From: Pseudomonas abietaniphila
Lineage (GTDB): Bacteria; Pseudomonadota; Gammaproteobacteria; Pseudomonadales; Pseudomonadaceae
Direction of reading: 5' to 3'
DNA: 64,000 nt
Assembly (NCBI RefSeq): GCF_039697315.1
Contig: NZ_CP155619.1
Coordinates: forward strand, 5,704,001 to 5,768,000
Shown here: in pieces, positions 44,735 to 53,999 of the stretch
Position numbering within the stretch: the first letter of the stretch is position 1
Layout of the letters: each line of letters starts with the position of its first letter
The notes under the pieces: model-generated
Told to the model about the DNA's origin: nothing
Seen by the model: the letters and a program-made list of their open reading frames with translations, nothing else
Database searches by the model: none
Position numbers and translations under genes: made by a program

Positions 44735-45001
44735 TTACAGATACTGAGTGTCCACGACCATGGCCTTGGCCACGGCTTCTTTTTGCGCTTCGCTCATGCC
44801 ATCCCAGACGTGAACCTTGGCGTAGTAGCCAAGGCCTGCGACGACGTAAAGGCTAAGAGTGAACACGATGAACACCGACATGAAGGTCCAGCGGCCGACA
44901 TCGCGCTCTTCGTCAGAGAACGATTGCGAATAGCTTTCTTCGCTCTCGGCAGTGGTACCGGTGGACAGGCGTTTGATCCATTGAAACAGTTGACCCAGCA
45001 T
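44735..45001 (-). CDS. Small single-span membrane protein, unknown function
   Basis: 88 residues with an acidic Ser-rich N-terminal half (TAESEESYSQSFSDEERDV), then one membrane helix (about 38-62) and a short C-terminal segment. Not recognised. It converges on the glutaredoxin-like gene with only 12 bp between. Confidence 0.6.
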   Translation of the reverse strand: MLGQLFQWIKRLSTGTTAESEESYSQSFSDEERDVGRWTFMSVFIVFTLSLYVVAGLGYYAKVHVWDGMSEAQKEAVAKAMVVDTQYL

Positions 45002-45473
45002 GGCGAAACCTCAAAGTTTGAAATAGAAAATCTGTCGTGGGCAGTGCAAGACACCGGGTGTCTCGAGTCTTCAGTGCCGACGTTGCAAGTCCGGCGTGGG
45101 CGCATGGCGCGCTGTACAAACGCTGAAAACGAAAAAAGCCCGTCGAGGACGGGCTTTCTTTTTATGAGTTCAGGTCTGGCAGGCGTTTTCGAGGTCGACC
45201 TTGAAAAGGGTCGTTTACGTTCGGTTTCGCGCCTGCTTGCCGATTTGGAAACATTTTAGAACAAATCAAATGCAGCATCTACCGCTGTCATGTAGATGTC
45301 AGACAACTGGTACGCGATTGCCCTGCGACATTTCGTCACGCGCACGGGTAAGGCCCAGAAACAGACGCTCTCCGGGGTGAAGAAGCTGCCTTGACCGCGT
45401 CGCTCGCACAAGCTGGAGACACTGGGTAATAATGCCGCGCTTGTCGCGTCTGCCATCCCGATCCGAGTTGACC
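45002..45473. other. Intergenic region with orphan terminator hairpin
   Basis: 472 bases between two divergent genes. A strong bidirectional hairpin-T terminator sits at 45132-45163 although no gene that needs it was found on either strand. Frames above 60 codons on the minus strand lack good start signals. A small untranslated RNA cannot be excluded. Confidence 0.4.
45132..45163. terminator. Bidirectional terminator
   Basis: AGCCCGTC and GACGGGCT pair around GAG; six A precede and TTCTTTTT follow, giving a usable terminator on both strands. Confidence 0.8.
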
Positions 45474-46364
45474 ATGTCCGAACCCGTTTTCACGCCCGCC
45501 CACCGTCAGGCCAGTACCCTTTATTTACCACCGGGACCGTGGCTGACGGTACTCGATTGCCTGTGCGAACGGTTCAGTGCCATCCCACGTGAGCAGTGGC
45601 TCGATCGTATTGCCCGTGGCCGCGTGCTGGACGGCGAGGGAAATCCGATTGCAGTGGACTTGGCGTACCGCGAGGGGCTGCGCATTCATTACTTCCGTGA
45701 AGTGCCCAACGAAACGCCGATCCCGGTGCAGGAGACGATCCTGTATGCCGATGAGCATCTGGTGGTCGCTGACAAGCCGCACTTTTTGCCGGTGACGCCC
45801 GCCGGCGAGTACGTCGAACAGACGCTGCTTCGACGCTTGATCCGCACGCTGGACAACCCGGACCTTGTGCCGCTGCACCGGATCGATCGACACACGGCGG
45901 GTCTGGTGTTGTTCTCCGCCAACAAGCAGACCCGTTCGGCTTATCAGGCCTTGTTTCCGACCCGTCAGATCGACAAGCGATACGAGGCCATTGCCCGTGC
46001 GCTGCCCGAACTTGAATTCCCGCGGGTGCACAAAAGCCGGCTGGTCGATGGCGAACCGTTCTTCCGCATGCAGGAAGGGGAAGGGCAGAGCAACACCGAA
46101 ACCCGCATCGAAGTGTGCGAAAAAAATGGCGAATTGTGGCGCTATGGCCTGTACCCGGTGACGGGCAAGAAGCATCAGTTGCGGGTGCACATGGCGGCAC
46201 TGGGAGCAGGGATCTGTAACGACCCGTTCTATCCCGAGGTGATCAAGGACGCGGCGGATGATTATGACAAACCATTGAAACTCCTGGCTCAGGGCTTGCG
46301 GTTTGTCGATCCGGTCAACGGCCAGGAGAGGATTTTCGAGAGCAGGATCACGCTGGATTGGTAA
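45474..46364 (+). CDS. RluA-family RNA pseudouridine synthase
   Basis: 296 residues. The catalytic motif is HRIDRHTAGLVLFS (Asp in RIDR is the nucleophile). No S4 domain is seen at the N-terminus, so it is like RluA/TruC that act on rRNA or tRNA; the exact target is not fixed. A start 42 bases upstream is possible. Probably isomerises one uridine in 23S rRNA or tRNA. Confidence 0.85.
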   Translation: MSEPVFTPAHRQASTLYLPPGPWLTVLDCLCERFSAIPREQWLDRIARGRVLDGEGNPIAVDLAYREGLRIHYFREVPNETPIPVQETILYADEHLVVADKPHFLPVTPAGEYVEQTLLRRLIRTLDNPDLVPLHRIDRHTAGLVLFSANKQTRSAYQALFPTRQIDKRYEAIARALPELEFPRVHKSRLVDGEPFFRMQEGEGQSNTETRIEVCEKNGELWRYGLYPVTGKKHQLRVHMAALGAGICNDPFYPEVIKDAADDYDKPLKLLAQGLRFVDPVNGQERIFESRITLDW

Positions 46365-46458
46365 GGGCATCCGGGCATGGCATGGACCCTTCGAGAAGCC
46401 GTGTTTTTGTCAGGCACTCAGCATCTGTGGGAGTGCTCGGGCCTGCATATCATCCAGC

Positions 46459-47094
46459 TCACTGACCGCGACGGCCGTCTGCCGTCAGGCTGACCCGCAT
46501 CCAGGCAAATTTGCCGCCACGAATCACCAGCACCTGATCCTGAGGAATCTCCAGCAAGGGGACTTCGGCGTCGGGCACCTCAGTCAACAGCGCCAGGCAG
46601 CTTCGTAGCACGCCCGCATGAGCCACCAATACGGTATCGCGCTGCAGCGACTTCAGCAGGCTGCCGACGCGTTCAAACACGTGGGGGTAGTTCTCGCCGT
46701 CCTTGGGGATGAAATTCAGCGGGTCGGCCTGACGCGCCTCGAAGCGTTCAGGCTGACGCTCGGCAATCTGCTGCCAGTCCATGCCTTCCCACTCACCAAA
46801 ATTGATTTCAATCAGGCGGTCGTCAGTGCGGTAGTCCGCCACATCCAGGCCCAGTTGCCGGCGAATGATCTCCATGGTCTGTCGGGTTCTGCTCAACGGG
46901 CTAGCGATGAAGTCCACGGATGCATCCGCTGGCAACAACCACTTCAGGCAAGTGCCTGACACCACGGCCTGACCCTGGCCGACCTCATTAAGTGGAATGT
47001 CCTGGCGACCTTGCAGCAGGCGCCTGGCGTTCCAGTCGGTTTCGCCGTGTCGGATCAGGTAGAGCGTTGGAGCGTTGGGGTCATTGATATGCAT
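46459..47094 (-). CDS. Histidine phosphatase superfamily protein
   Basis: 211 residues. Phospho-His motif LIRHGETDWNARRLLQG, with Arg pocket, then VAHAG as the second His region. Family includes phosphoglycerate mutases and CobC/alpha-ribazole phosphatases. Substrate cannot be set; no cobalamin genes adjacent. Confidence 0.83.
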   Translation of the reverse strand: MHINDPNAPTLYLIRHGETDWNARRLLQGRQDIPLNEVGQGQAVVSGTCLKWLLPADASVDFIASPLSRTRQTMEIIRRQLGLDVADYRTDDRLIEINFGEWEGMDWQQIAERQPERFEARQADPLNFIPKDGENYPHVFERVGSLLKSLQRDTVLVAHAGVLRSCLALLTEVPDAEVPLLEIPQDQVLVIRGGKFAWMRVSLTADGRRGQ

Positions 47095-47397
47095 TGAAAA
47101 TTCCGGTCGAGAAAACGGTTTGTTCGTGGGTGTCCAGGGCTGCGTGAATTCTTAACGCAGTTTGCTTGGACAACGTTAATAAATAATAGAAATGATAAAA
47201 ATTTGAACTGACTATCCCGGATGGGTTGCGCACTAGCGTTGAACCGATGGGCCGGCGACAGGGTCCGTAGATTCGTGCCTGGAAAACAAATCTGATTTGT
47301 GGCTCGCGCGCTGTTTGGCGTCGGGCGACATGGCGATACTTCGAAAGACGTTGATTTTTAAAAACTGGCCCACGGATGGCCGTCGCGAGGTTACAAG
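47095..47397. other. Intergenic DNA, no gene seen
   Basis: 303 bases between divergent genes. The middle (about 47160-47220) is AT-rich and probably carries promoters for both. No repeat or RNA was recognised. Confidence 0.5.
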
Positions 47398-48735
47398 ATG
47401 ATTGTGTTGCGCCGATGTGCACTGCTGATGACCGCTGCCGCGTTGCTCAGCGCCTGCGGTGAGTCTTCCAAATTACCTTTTCAAGCCGGTGTTGGCCCCA
47501 AACCGCAACTGCCCGAACCCACCAGTTCTGTCATCCCAACCTTGAAAGTGTCCAAGGCGGTGGGCTGGAACGGCAGCGATACGCCGAAAGCGCCGGACGG
47601 CTTCAAGGTTCAGGCGCTGGCGGACAATCTTCAGCACCCGCGCTGGCTGTACAGCCTTCCGAACGGCGACGTGCTGGTGGCTGAGAGCAACACGCCACCC
47701 AAGCCTGAGGGCGTCACCGATGGCGGGACGGGGTTGATGGCCTGGGTCAAGCGCACGGCGTCGGGCATTGTGATGAGCCGCGTCGGCGCCGAAGCCCCGA
47801 GTGCCAACCGCATCACGATCCTTCGTGACGCTGATGGGGATGGCAAGGCCGAGGTGCACAAGGTGTTCATCAGCGGGCTTATGTCGCCGTTCGGCATGGC
47901 GCTGGTGGGCAATGAGTTGTTCATCGCCAACGCCGACGCGATCGTCAAGGTGCCTTACACCGACGGCCAGACCGAGATCAGCGCCACACCGGTAAAAGTC
48001 ACTGATCTGCCGGCGGGCCTGAACCATCACTGGACCAAAAACATCGTGGCCAACCGTGACGGGTCGAAACTCTATGTCACGGTGGGCTCCAACAGTAACG
48101 TCGGCGAAAACGGGCTTGAGGCGGAAGAGGGCCGAGCCGCCATTTGGGAAGTCGACGTCAAGAGCGGGCAGAAACGCCTGTTCGCCAGCGGCCTGCGCAA
48201 CCCCAACGGGCTGATCTGGAAACCGGGCAGCGATGAGCTGTGGACCGTGGTCAACGAGCGCGACGAAATCGGCAGCGACTTGGTGCCTGACTACCTCACG
48301 TCGGTGAAAGACGGGGCGTTCTATGGTTGGCCGTGGAGCTATTACGGCAATCATGTCGACAGCCGCGTGCAGCCGTCGCGTCCTGACATGGTCGCCAAAG
48401 CCATCGCGCCGGATTATGCGCTGGGCACCCATGTGGCACCGTTGGGCCTGACGTATTCCGATGCCCGAGGCATGCCACAAAACTTTGCCGAGGGTGTATT
48501 CGTCGGTGAGCACGGCTCGTGGAACCGCAATCCGCAGGCGGGTTATAAGGTGGTCTTCATTGGCTTCAAGGATGGTCAGCCTTCGGGGATGCCGGTGGAC
48601 TTCCTGACCGGCTTCCTGAATGCCGATGGCGAGGCGCAAGGTCGGCCGGTGGGCGTGATCCTGGACAAGCAAGGGTCGTTGCTGGTGGCCGACGATGTGG
48701 GGAACCGGGTCTGGCGTGTGAGCCATGGTCGGTAG
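47398..48735 (+). CDS. Sorbosone dehydrogenase-like lipoprotein (PQQ-type beta propeller)
   Basis: 445 residues. Lipobox LSAC (Cys20) directs it to the envelope. The body is a soluble-glucose/sorbosone dehydrogenase propeller: PRWLYSLPNGDVLVAES, SPFGMALVGNELFIANAD, GLRNPNGLIW and FVGEHGSWNR with the Glu-His-Gly-Ser of the PQQ pocket. Such enzymes oxidise aldose or aldehyde sugars with PQQ. The membrane glucose dehydrogenase in this window also uses PQQ. Confidence 0.83.
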   Translation: MIVLRRCALLMTAAALLSACGESSKLPFQAGVGPKPQLPEPTSSVIPTLKVSKAVGWNGSDTPKAPDGFKVQALADNLQHPRWLYSLPNGDVLVAESNTPPKPEGVTDGGTGLMAWVKRTASGIVMSRVGAEAPSANRITILRDADGDGKAEVHKVFISGLMSPFGMALVGNELFIANADAIVKVPYTDGQTEISATPVKVTDLPAGLNHHWTKNIVANRDGSKLYVTVGSNSNVGENGLEAEEGRAAIWEVDVKSGQKRLFASGLRNPNGLIWKPGSDELWTVVNERDEIGSDLVPDYLTSVKDGAFYGWPWSYYGNHVDSRVQPSRPDMVAKAIAPDYALGTHVAPLGLTYSDARGMPQNFAEGVFVGEHGSWNRNPQAGYKVVFIGFKDGQPSGMPVDFLTGFLNADGEAQGRPVGVILDKQGSLLVADDVGNRVWRVSHGR

Positions 48736-48861
48736 GAGAGGCTTCGGGATGCCGGGTTTTTGATGTTGGGCGGTAGTCGTCACCTGGCGTGCCATCGATC
48801 TGCGAGGTAAGGGCAGCGAAGCCGGCGACCGCAGTGCATCTGGGGCGTCGGTGCGGCTGGC

Positions 48862-49206
48862 TTTACTGCCGCTGCGCGCCAGATCGCGGCCGTCGTAACC
48901 TCCGACTGCTCCCACGCCCTCCGGGCAGAAGCGGAATCGCGGTCTGCCCTACGCCCTCCGGGCAGAAGCGGGATTGCGGCCTCCCCCACGCCCTCCGGGC
49001 AGAAGCGGGATTGCGGCCTCCCCCACGCCCTCCGGGCAGAAGCGGGATTGCGGCCTCCCCCACGCCCTCCGGGCAGAAGCGGAGTTGCGATAACCGCCCG
49101 ATCGCGATCTGACGGTCTGCCGATTGTTTTGATCTGGCCAGAGGTCGTAGGAGCGTGGCTTGTCTCTGGGCCGCATCCGGACGATCTGGCGCGCAGCGGC
49201 AGTAAA
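48862..49206. repeat. Element bounded by perfect 25-bp inverted repeats
   Basis: Left arm 48862-48886 (TTTACTGCCGCTGCGCGCCA...) is the exact reverse complement of right arm 49182-49206 (ends CAGCGGCAGTAAA). Between them are 295 bases including the 37-bp tandem array and a REP-like GTCGTAGGAGCGTGGCTTG. The arrangement looks like a non-autonomous mobile element; no target-site duplication is obvious. Confidence 0.75.
48914..49098. repeat. 37-bp tandem repeat, five copies
   Basis: Copies begin at 48914, 48951, 48988, 49025 and 49062. Each has ACGCCCTCCGGGCAGAAGCGG, where GCCC-TCC-GGGC can fold, then GATTGCGGCCTCCCCC. Copies 2-4 are nearly identical, copy 1 and the second half of copy 5 have drifted. 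Spacing is exactly 37, so no unique spacer exists. Confidence 0.9.
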
Positions 49207-49272
49207 TCCAGTAGACGCGGTCTGTCTGATTCACCGCGCTAGATGATTCGAGACCGCCGCCAGGCTAAAGCG

Positions 49273-50307
49273 TCAGGTGCTCTCCCGCGCCAGGATCTCG
49301 TACCCGGTCACCACCACTTCGGACGGTCGCGGCAGACCTTCGCGGCGGGCGTTGGCGCCCGCCAGCAGCAGTTCACCCGCCCGACGGCCGATTTCATAAG
49401 GGTCTACCGCAATGGTGGTGATGCTGGGCGTGCAATAACGTGAAACTTCGAAGTCGCCGAATCCGGCCACCGCAATGTCACGCGGCACGTCCAGGCCACG
49501 GCGGTGACATTCCATGATTGCGCCAAAGGCTGACAGGTCGCTCACGCACATCACGGCGTCTGTGTCGGGCCACCTCTCAAGCAGCAGGGCCACGGATTCG
49601 CCGCCATGACTCATGGTGATCGGCGATTCCCCATGTTCGATGATCCGCGGTTCCAGCCCCAAGGCGCTCAACGCGATCAGGTAACCACGCTGGCGCTGTT
49701 GGCCGCGATGGTCGAGCATCGAAGCGCCTCCGATGAAGGCGATGCGCCGGTACCCCTTGTCGTGCAGATGACGAACCATGGTCGCGGCGGCGTCGGCGTT
49801 GGAAAAGCCCACCGACTGTTCGATGGGGTCGTCCGGCACGTCCCAGGTTTCGACCACCGGGACTTGCGCTTGGCGCAGCATCTGCCGGGTGCTGTCCAGG
49901 TGCGAGCTGCCGGTGAGCATCACCCCCAGCGGCCGATGCCGGAGCAGAGTGCGGACCAGTAGCGCTTCCTGTTCAAGGTGGTAATCGGTGTCGCCAAGTA
50001 ACAGGCACAAGCCCTGCTTGCTGACCACGTCGTTGAGGCCGCGCACGGTGTCGGCGAAGTTGGAGCTGACCAGCGAAGGCACCAGGGCGACGACGAACTC
50101 GGAGCGTCCGCTCGACAGCATCCCGGCCGAGGCGTCCGGCAAGTAGCCGAGGCTGTCGATCGCCGCTTGCACCCGTTGAGTCGTCGAGGGCGACACATCC
50201 CGACCGGCCAGCACCCGCGACACGGTCATCTTGGAGACGCCCGCCAGTTTGGCGACATCGGCCATTCGCGGCACGGCGCCGGATTTTTCGGTTTCCTTGA
50301 CACTCAT
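49273..50307 (-). CDS. LacI-family regulator (GntR-gluconate-like)
   Basis: 344 residues. N-terminal helix-turn-helix MADVAKLAGVSKMTVSRVLAGR and hinge; effector domain (about 65-340) has the periplasmic-binding-like fold. Closest remembered type is the gluconate repressor. The operator and operon are not seen next to it: neighbour on the far side is a DMT transporter on the plus strand about 245 bp away. GntR-type repressors in pseudomonads control gluconate use, which would fit with gcd at 54.7 kb. Confidence 0.8.
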   Translation of the reverse strand: MSVKETEKSGAVPRMADVAKLAGVSKMTVSRVLAGRDVSPSTTQRVQAAIDSLGYLPDASAGMLSSGRSEFVVALVPSLVSSNFADTVRGLNDVVSKQGLCLLLGDTDYHLEQEALLVRTLLRHRPLGVMLTGSSHLDSTRQMLRQAQVPVVETWDVPDDPIEQSVGFSNADAAATMVRHLHDKGYRRIAFIGGASMLDHRGQQRQRGYLIALSALGLEPRIIEHGESPITMSHGGESVALLLERWPDTDAVMCVSDLSAFGAIMECHRRGLDVPRDIAVAGFGDFEVSRYCTPSITTIAVDPYEIGRRAGELLLAGANARREGLPRPSEVVVTGYEILAREST

Positions 50308-50552
50308 AGCGTGTGGCGACTTCCTGAATGAGACGGGCGAGGGCGGGCAATCGAGCGCGCACCGGGGCGATTATATAGGCTGTAATTGACCGCCGGGTCG
50401 CTGCTGCGCATCTCGCGCGCGTTTTCAGACTACGCAAGGTTGCGCAAACCCGGCAGTTTAGGCTGCGCATTGGACGCGGTGCCTGCTTGTGGTGTATTCC
50501 GCCCACTGTTCCATTACTCAGTCCACCACTCACTCCATCACCGGTTGGCCCG

Positions 50553-51446
50553 ATGAATTCTTCTACTCCTTCTCACCGTCATGTCATCGGTATGTGGTTG
50601 ATGGCCAGCGTAGCACTGGCGTTTGCCAGTCACGACACGGTGTCCAAAGTCCTGATTCTTGCGCTTCCCGTGATATTCGTGGCGTGGGCCCGCTACCTGA
50701 TTCACACGGTGCTGGTGACCAGTGTCATCCTCAGGAACCGGGCGAAGAGTGGGGAAAAGAAGGTTTTTCACACCCAACGTCCCTGGCTGCACCTGCTCAG
50801 GGCAGTGGTGCTGCTGGCCGACAGCCTGACCTTTTTATTCGGCCTCACCCATGTGCCGTTGGCGGAGTCGACAGCGCTGGTGTTTCTCGCGCCGGCCTTC
50901 GTCACACTCTTGTCGCCTTTGCTGTTCGGCATCAAGGCCGACCGCTTGCAGTGGCTGTCGGTGATCGTTGGCTTCGTGGGCGTCCTGGTGGTGATCAACC
51001 CGACGGGGGATGGCTTCTCGTTGTGGATGCTGTTTCCGCTGGCGACGGCGTTCTTCTTCGCGCTGTATCAACTGCTGACGCAACTGGCGAGCGAGTCTGA
51101 CAGTCCCTGGGTGTGCAGCTTTTACGTCGGCGTGTTCAGCACCGCATTGCTGAGCCTTGCCGTGCCCTTTTTCTGGGTGTCGCCCAGTGCCTCGCAATGG
51201 GTGCTGCTGTTGATTCTCGGCGGCATGGGGTTGTCGGCGCACTTCCTGATTTCCAAGGCCTACCAGTACGCCTCGTCCTCATTGCTCGCGCCGCTGGGTT
51301 ACTTGCAGATCGTGTTCGCAACCGGGTACGGCATGCTGTTTTTCGACAGTTACCCGGTCATGTCATCAGTGTTCGGCATGGTGCTGATCTGCCTGAGCGG
51401 ATTGCTGGTGTACGTCAAGCGCGCATCGAACGCCCTGGCGAACTGA
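50553..51446 (+). CDS. EamA/DMT-family transporter
   Basis: 297 residues, ten membrane helices in two EamA repeats (about 10-140 and 150-290). ATG at 50553 is chosen; the longer frame upstream lacks a site. Exports small metabolites in related cases; substrate unknown. It converges with another EamA gene, separated by 12 bp. Confidence 0.8.
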   Translation: MNSSTPSHRHVIGMWLMASVALAFASHDTVSKVLILALPVIFVAWARYLIHTVLVTSVILRNRAKSGEKKVFHTQRPWLHLLRAVVLLADSLTFLFGLTHVPLAESTALVFLAPAFVTLLSPLLFGIKADRLQWLSVIVGFVGVLVVINPTGDGFSLWMLFPLATAFFFALYQLLTQLASESDSPWVCSFYVGVFSTALLSLAVPFFWVSPSASQWVLLLILGGMGLSAHFLISKAYQYASSSLLAPLGYLQIVFATGYGMLFFDSYPVMSSVFGMVLICLSGLLVYVKRASNALAN

Positions 51447-51458
51447 GCCTGCCCGGGC

Positions 51459-52355
51459 TCAGCGGGAAAACCGTCGCGCACCCGCCACACACAGAATCAC
51501 GGCGACGGTCACCGCCAGCATGCCGAGGCTGACCTGCTCATGCAGCAGCGTCGCGGCCAGGGCCAATCCAAAAAACGGTTGCAACAATTGAAGCTGTCCG
51601 ACGGCGGCGGTCCCACCCTGCACCAGACCCCGGTACCAGAACACAAACCCGATCAGCATACTGAACAGCGACACGTAGCCCAGGCTGAGCCAGGCGGGCA
51701 GCGAAATGTGCGCCAGCGAAGGCGGCGCGGTGAACCCGGTCAGGGTCAGCATGACCGGCAGTGACAAAATCAGTGCCCAGCAGATCACCTGCCATCCGCC
51801 CAGTGTCTTCGAGAGCTTCGCGCCTTCGGCGTAGCCGAGCCCGCACACTAGAATCGCCACCAGCATCAACAGGTCGCCGACGGGCGAGGCCGTTAGCCCC
51901 TGCGACACGGCAAAGCCCACCACCACTGCGCTGCCCAGTGTCGAAAACACCCAAAACACCGGCCTCGGGCGCTCGCCACCCCGCAACACGGCAAAGGCCG
52001 CCGTGGCCAACGGCAGCAGGCCGACAAAGACGATCGAGTGCGCCGAGGTTACGTATTGCAATGCCAAGGCGGTCAGCAGGGGAAAGCCGACCACCACACC
52101 CATGGCGACGATGAACAAGGGGAACAAGTGTGACGTTTCAGGGCGCTTCTGCTTCAGCAGCATGAGCATGCATAGCGCCACGACGCCCGCGATGGAGGCG
52201 CGGGCGACGGTCAGAAAGACTGGCGCGAACTCCAATACCGCAATGCGGGTTGCCGGCAACGACCCGCTGAAGATGATCACGCCGATCAGTCCGTTGAGCC
52301 ATCCACTCGATGCCTTTTCGATGCGGCGGTGCTGCAGGTTCGATGCCTGTGCCAT
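51459..52355 (-). CDS. EamA/DMT-family transporter, divergent from MocR regulator
   Basis: 298 residues, ten membrane helices. Opening MAQASNLQHRRIEKASSGWLNGLIGVIIFSGSLPATRIAVLEF is the EamA pattern. Divergent from a MocR regulator whose gene starts 119 bp away, the usual pairing where the regulator controls the transporter, often of amino acids or vitamin B6-type compounds (inference). Confidence 0.8.
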   Translation of the reverse strand: MAQASNLQHRRIEKASSGWLNGLIGVIIFSGSLPATRIAVLEFAPVFLTVARASIAGVVALCMLMLLKQKRPETSHLFPLFIVAMGVVVGFPLLTALALQYVTSAHSIVFVGLLPLATAAFAVLRGGERPRPVFWVFSTLGSAVVVGFAVSQGLTASPVGDLLMLVAILVCGLGYAEGAKLSKTLGGWQVICWALILSLPVMLTLTGFTAPPSLAHISLPAWLSLGYVSLFSMLIGFVFWYRGLVQGGTAAVGQLQLLQPFFGLALAATLLHEQVSLGMLAVTVAVILCVAGARRFSR

Positions 52356-52453
52356 GTGCGACGGACTCGATGATGACCGGCAAACGAGGCGCGACGAATT
52401 TCGCGTTCGGTGAAGCGGTCGGTTGTGCGGAATCAATCCTAGGGCGCAGAATC

Positions 52454-52475
52454 ATGACAATCAAAAAATTGTCAT
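52454..52475. promoter_or_regulatory. Palindrome overlapping the MocR start codon
   Basis: Arms ATGACAAT (52454-52461) and ATTGTCAT (52468-52475) are perfectly complementary with a six-base spacer CAAAAA. The right arm covers the first two bases of the start codon at 52474, so a bound repressor would block both the divergent transporter and its own translation region. Confidence 0.6.
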
Positions 52476-53823
52476 GGATACATCGCCCATGCCTCGTGCC
52501 CGCTACAAATCCATCGTCGACCGCTTCGCGAGCGAGATCGCATCCGGTGCGCTGCCGCCCGGCACACGTTTACCCACTCACCGACAGCTCGCCGAGCAGC
52601 AGGGGCTGGCGCTGGTGACAGCCTCGAGGGTCTACGCGGAGCTGGAAGCGATGGGCCTGATCAGTGGCGAAACAGGGCGCGGAACGTTCGTGCGGGAAAT
52701 CGCACTGCCGCTCAGTCATGGCGTTGATCAACAGGCCACTGCTGCAGGCATGCTGGACCTCAATTTCAACTACCCGGCATTGCCGGGTCAGGCCGAGTTG
52801 CTGCGTGGCGGTTTGCGGCAGTTGGCGTTGTCGGGCGATCTAGAAGCCTTGCTCCGCTATCAACCGCACGCCGGACGAGGGCACGAGCGCGCCTGTATCG
52901 CCCGGCATCTGGGTGACCGAGGGCTGACGGTCGAGCCAGAGGAACTGCTGATCGTCAGTGGCGCGCAGCATGGACTGGCCACTGTGGTCATGGCGTTGTT
53001 AAAGCCGGGGGATGTGGTGGCGGTCGATGCGCTGACGTATTCCGGATTCAAGGTCATCGCCGAGGCGTATCGGCTGGAACTGGTGCCGATTCCGCTGACC
53101 GATCACGGCCCGGATCTGGAGGGTCTGGAGAGACTGTGTCACAAGCGACGGATCAAGGCTGTCTATACGATGCCGACCCTGCACAATCCCATGGGCTGGG
53201 TGATGGAGTTGCCGTGGCGCGAACGCTTGGTGAGTATCGCGCGGACTCATGGCTTGATGCTGATCGAGGACGCGGCCTACGCCTTTCTCGCCGACGAACC
53301 GCCGGCCCCCTTAAGGGCGTTGGCGCCGGAGCTCACGGTTTACGTTTCGGGTTTCTCCAAGAACATCGCCACCGGATTGCGGGTGGGGTATGTAGTCGCG
53401 CCGCTGCAATGGGTGCCCGCCATGGAGCGCGCGATCAGGGCGACCACCTGGAACACTCCGGGTGTCATGACGGCGCTGGTCTGCGGCTGGATCGAAGACG
53501 GCACGGTCGCCAGGTTGGAGGCGCAGAAACGCGACGATGCCCGGCACCGCCAGAAGCTGGCCACGAAGGCGCTGGCGGGGCTGGAAATTATCAGCCATCC
53601 GTCTTCGTATTTTCTGTGGCTGCCCTTGCCGGAGGAGGTGCGCGCCGATCAGGTGGCCGTTGCTCTGCTGTCGGAGAATATCGCTGTGTCGACCGCTGAG
53701 CCGTTCGCGATTTCCAGCCCGGTGCCCCATGCCATCCGTCTGGCACTTGGCTCCCTCGAACTGGAGGCCTTAGTGCAAGCCCTGCATAAAGTTCGCCAAG
53801 TCATCGGCAACTTTGCCTGGTGA
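52474..53823 (+). CDS. MocR/GntR-type regulator with aminotransferase domain
   Basis: 449 residues. Winged helix (about 1-75, PTHRQLAEQQGLALVTASRVYAELEAMGLI), then an aminotransferase-like domain. The PLP lysine site is in VSGFSKNIATGLRVGYV (Lys of FSK), and YTMPTLHNPMGWVM gives the Asn/Pro region, so PLP binding is likely though transamination may be lost. MocR proteins sense amino acids or PLP. ATG 52474 is used; the upstream frame would include the palindrome. Confidence 0.85.
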   Translation: MDTSPMPRARYKSIVDRFASEIASGALPPGTRLPTHRQLAEQQGLALVTASRVYAELEAMGLISGETGRGTFVREIALPLSHGVDQQATAAGMLDLNFNYPALPGQAELLRGGLRQLALSGDLEALLRYQPHAGRGHERACIARHLGDRGLTVEPEELLIVSGAQHGLATVVMALLKPGDVVAVDALTYSGFKVIAEAYRLELVPIPLTDHGPDLEGLERLCHKRRIKAVYTMPTLHNPMGWVMELPWRERLVSIARTHGLMLIEDAAYAFLADEPPAPLRALAPELTVYVSGFSKNIATGLRVGYVVAPLQWVPAMERAIRATTWNTPGVMTALVCGWIEDGTVARLEAQKRDDARHRQKLATKALAGLEIISHPSSYFLWLPLPEEVRADQVAVALLSENIAVSTAEPFAISSPVPHAIRLALGSLELEALVQALHKVRQVIGNFAW

Positions 53824-53999
53824 GTTAGTCTGGATAAGCATATTGAAAAGTTGCTTTATTCGGGAAAACGTAAAGGACTCTTTCCGTGTACGTACCATTC
53901 GTGAAATCGATAGTGAACATCAAGGATTGAGAGTTCTTTTTTTCCAGCAAAGGAGCAGGATAGAGCCATACCGAACTGGCTTTAGAAGGATGCCCCGCG

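Larger units (their letters stand above)
48736..49272. other. Non-coding element region, no gene seen
   Basis: 537 bases that hold the tandem array and flanking inverted repeats listed below. Short open frames run through the repeats because of their period, but codon composition is repetitive and no ribosome binding site fits. Confidence 0.7.

Noticed and set aside
45256..45456. 66-codon minus-strand frame
   Set aside because: Poor start context and irregular composition; overlaps the leader of the pseudouridine synthase gene.
47081..47422. Minus-strand frame in the gap before the sorbosone dehydrogenase
   Set aside because: Overlaps real genes at both ends, no ribosome binding site and unlikely composition.
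48914..49098. CRISPR array
   Set aside because: Units are contiguous with period 37 and no unique spacers; no cas genes nearby.
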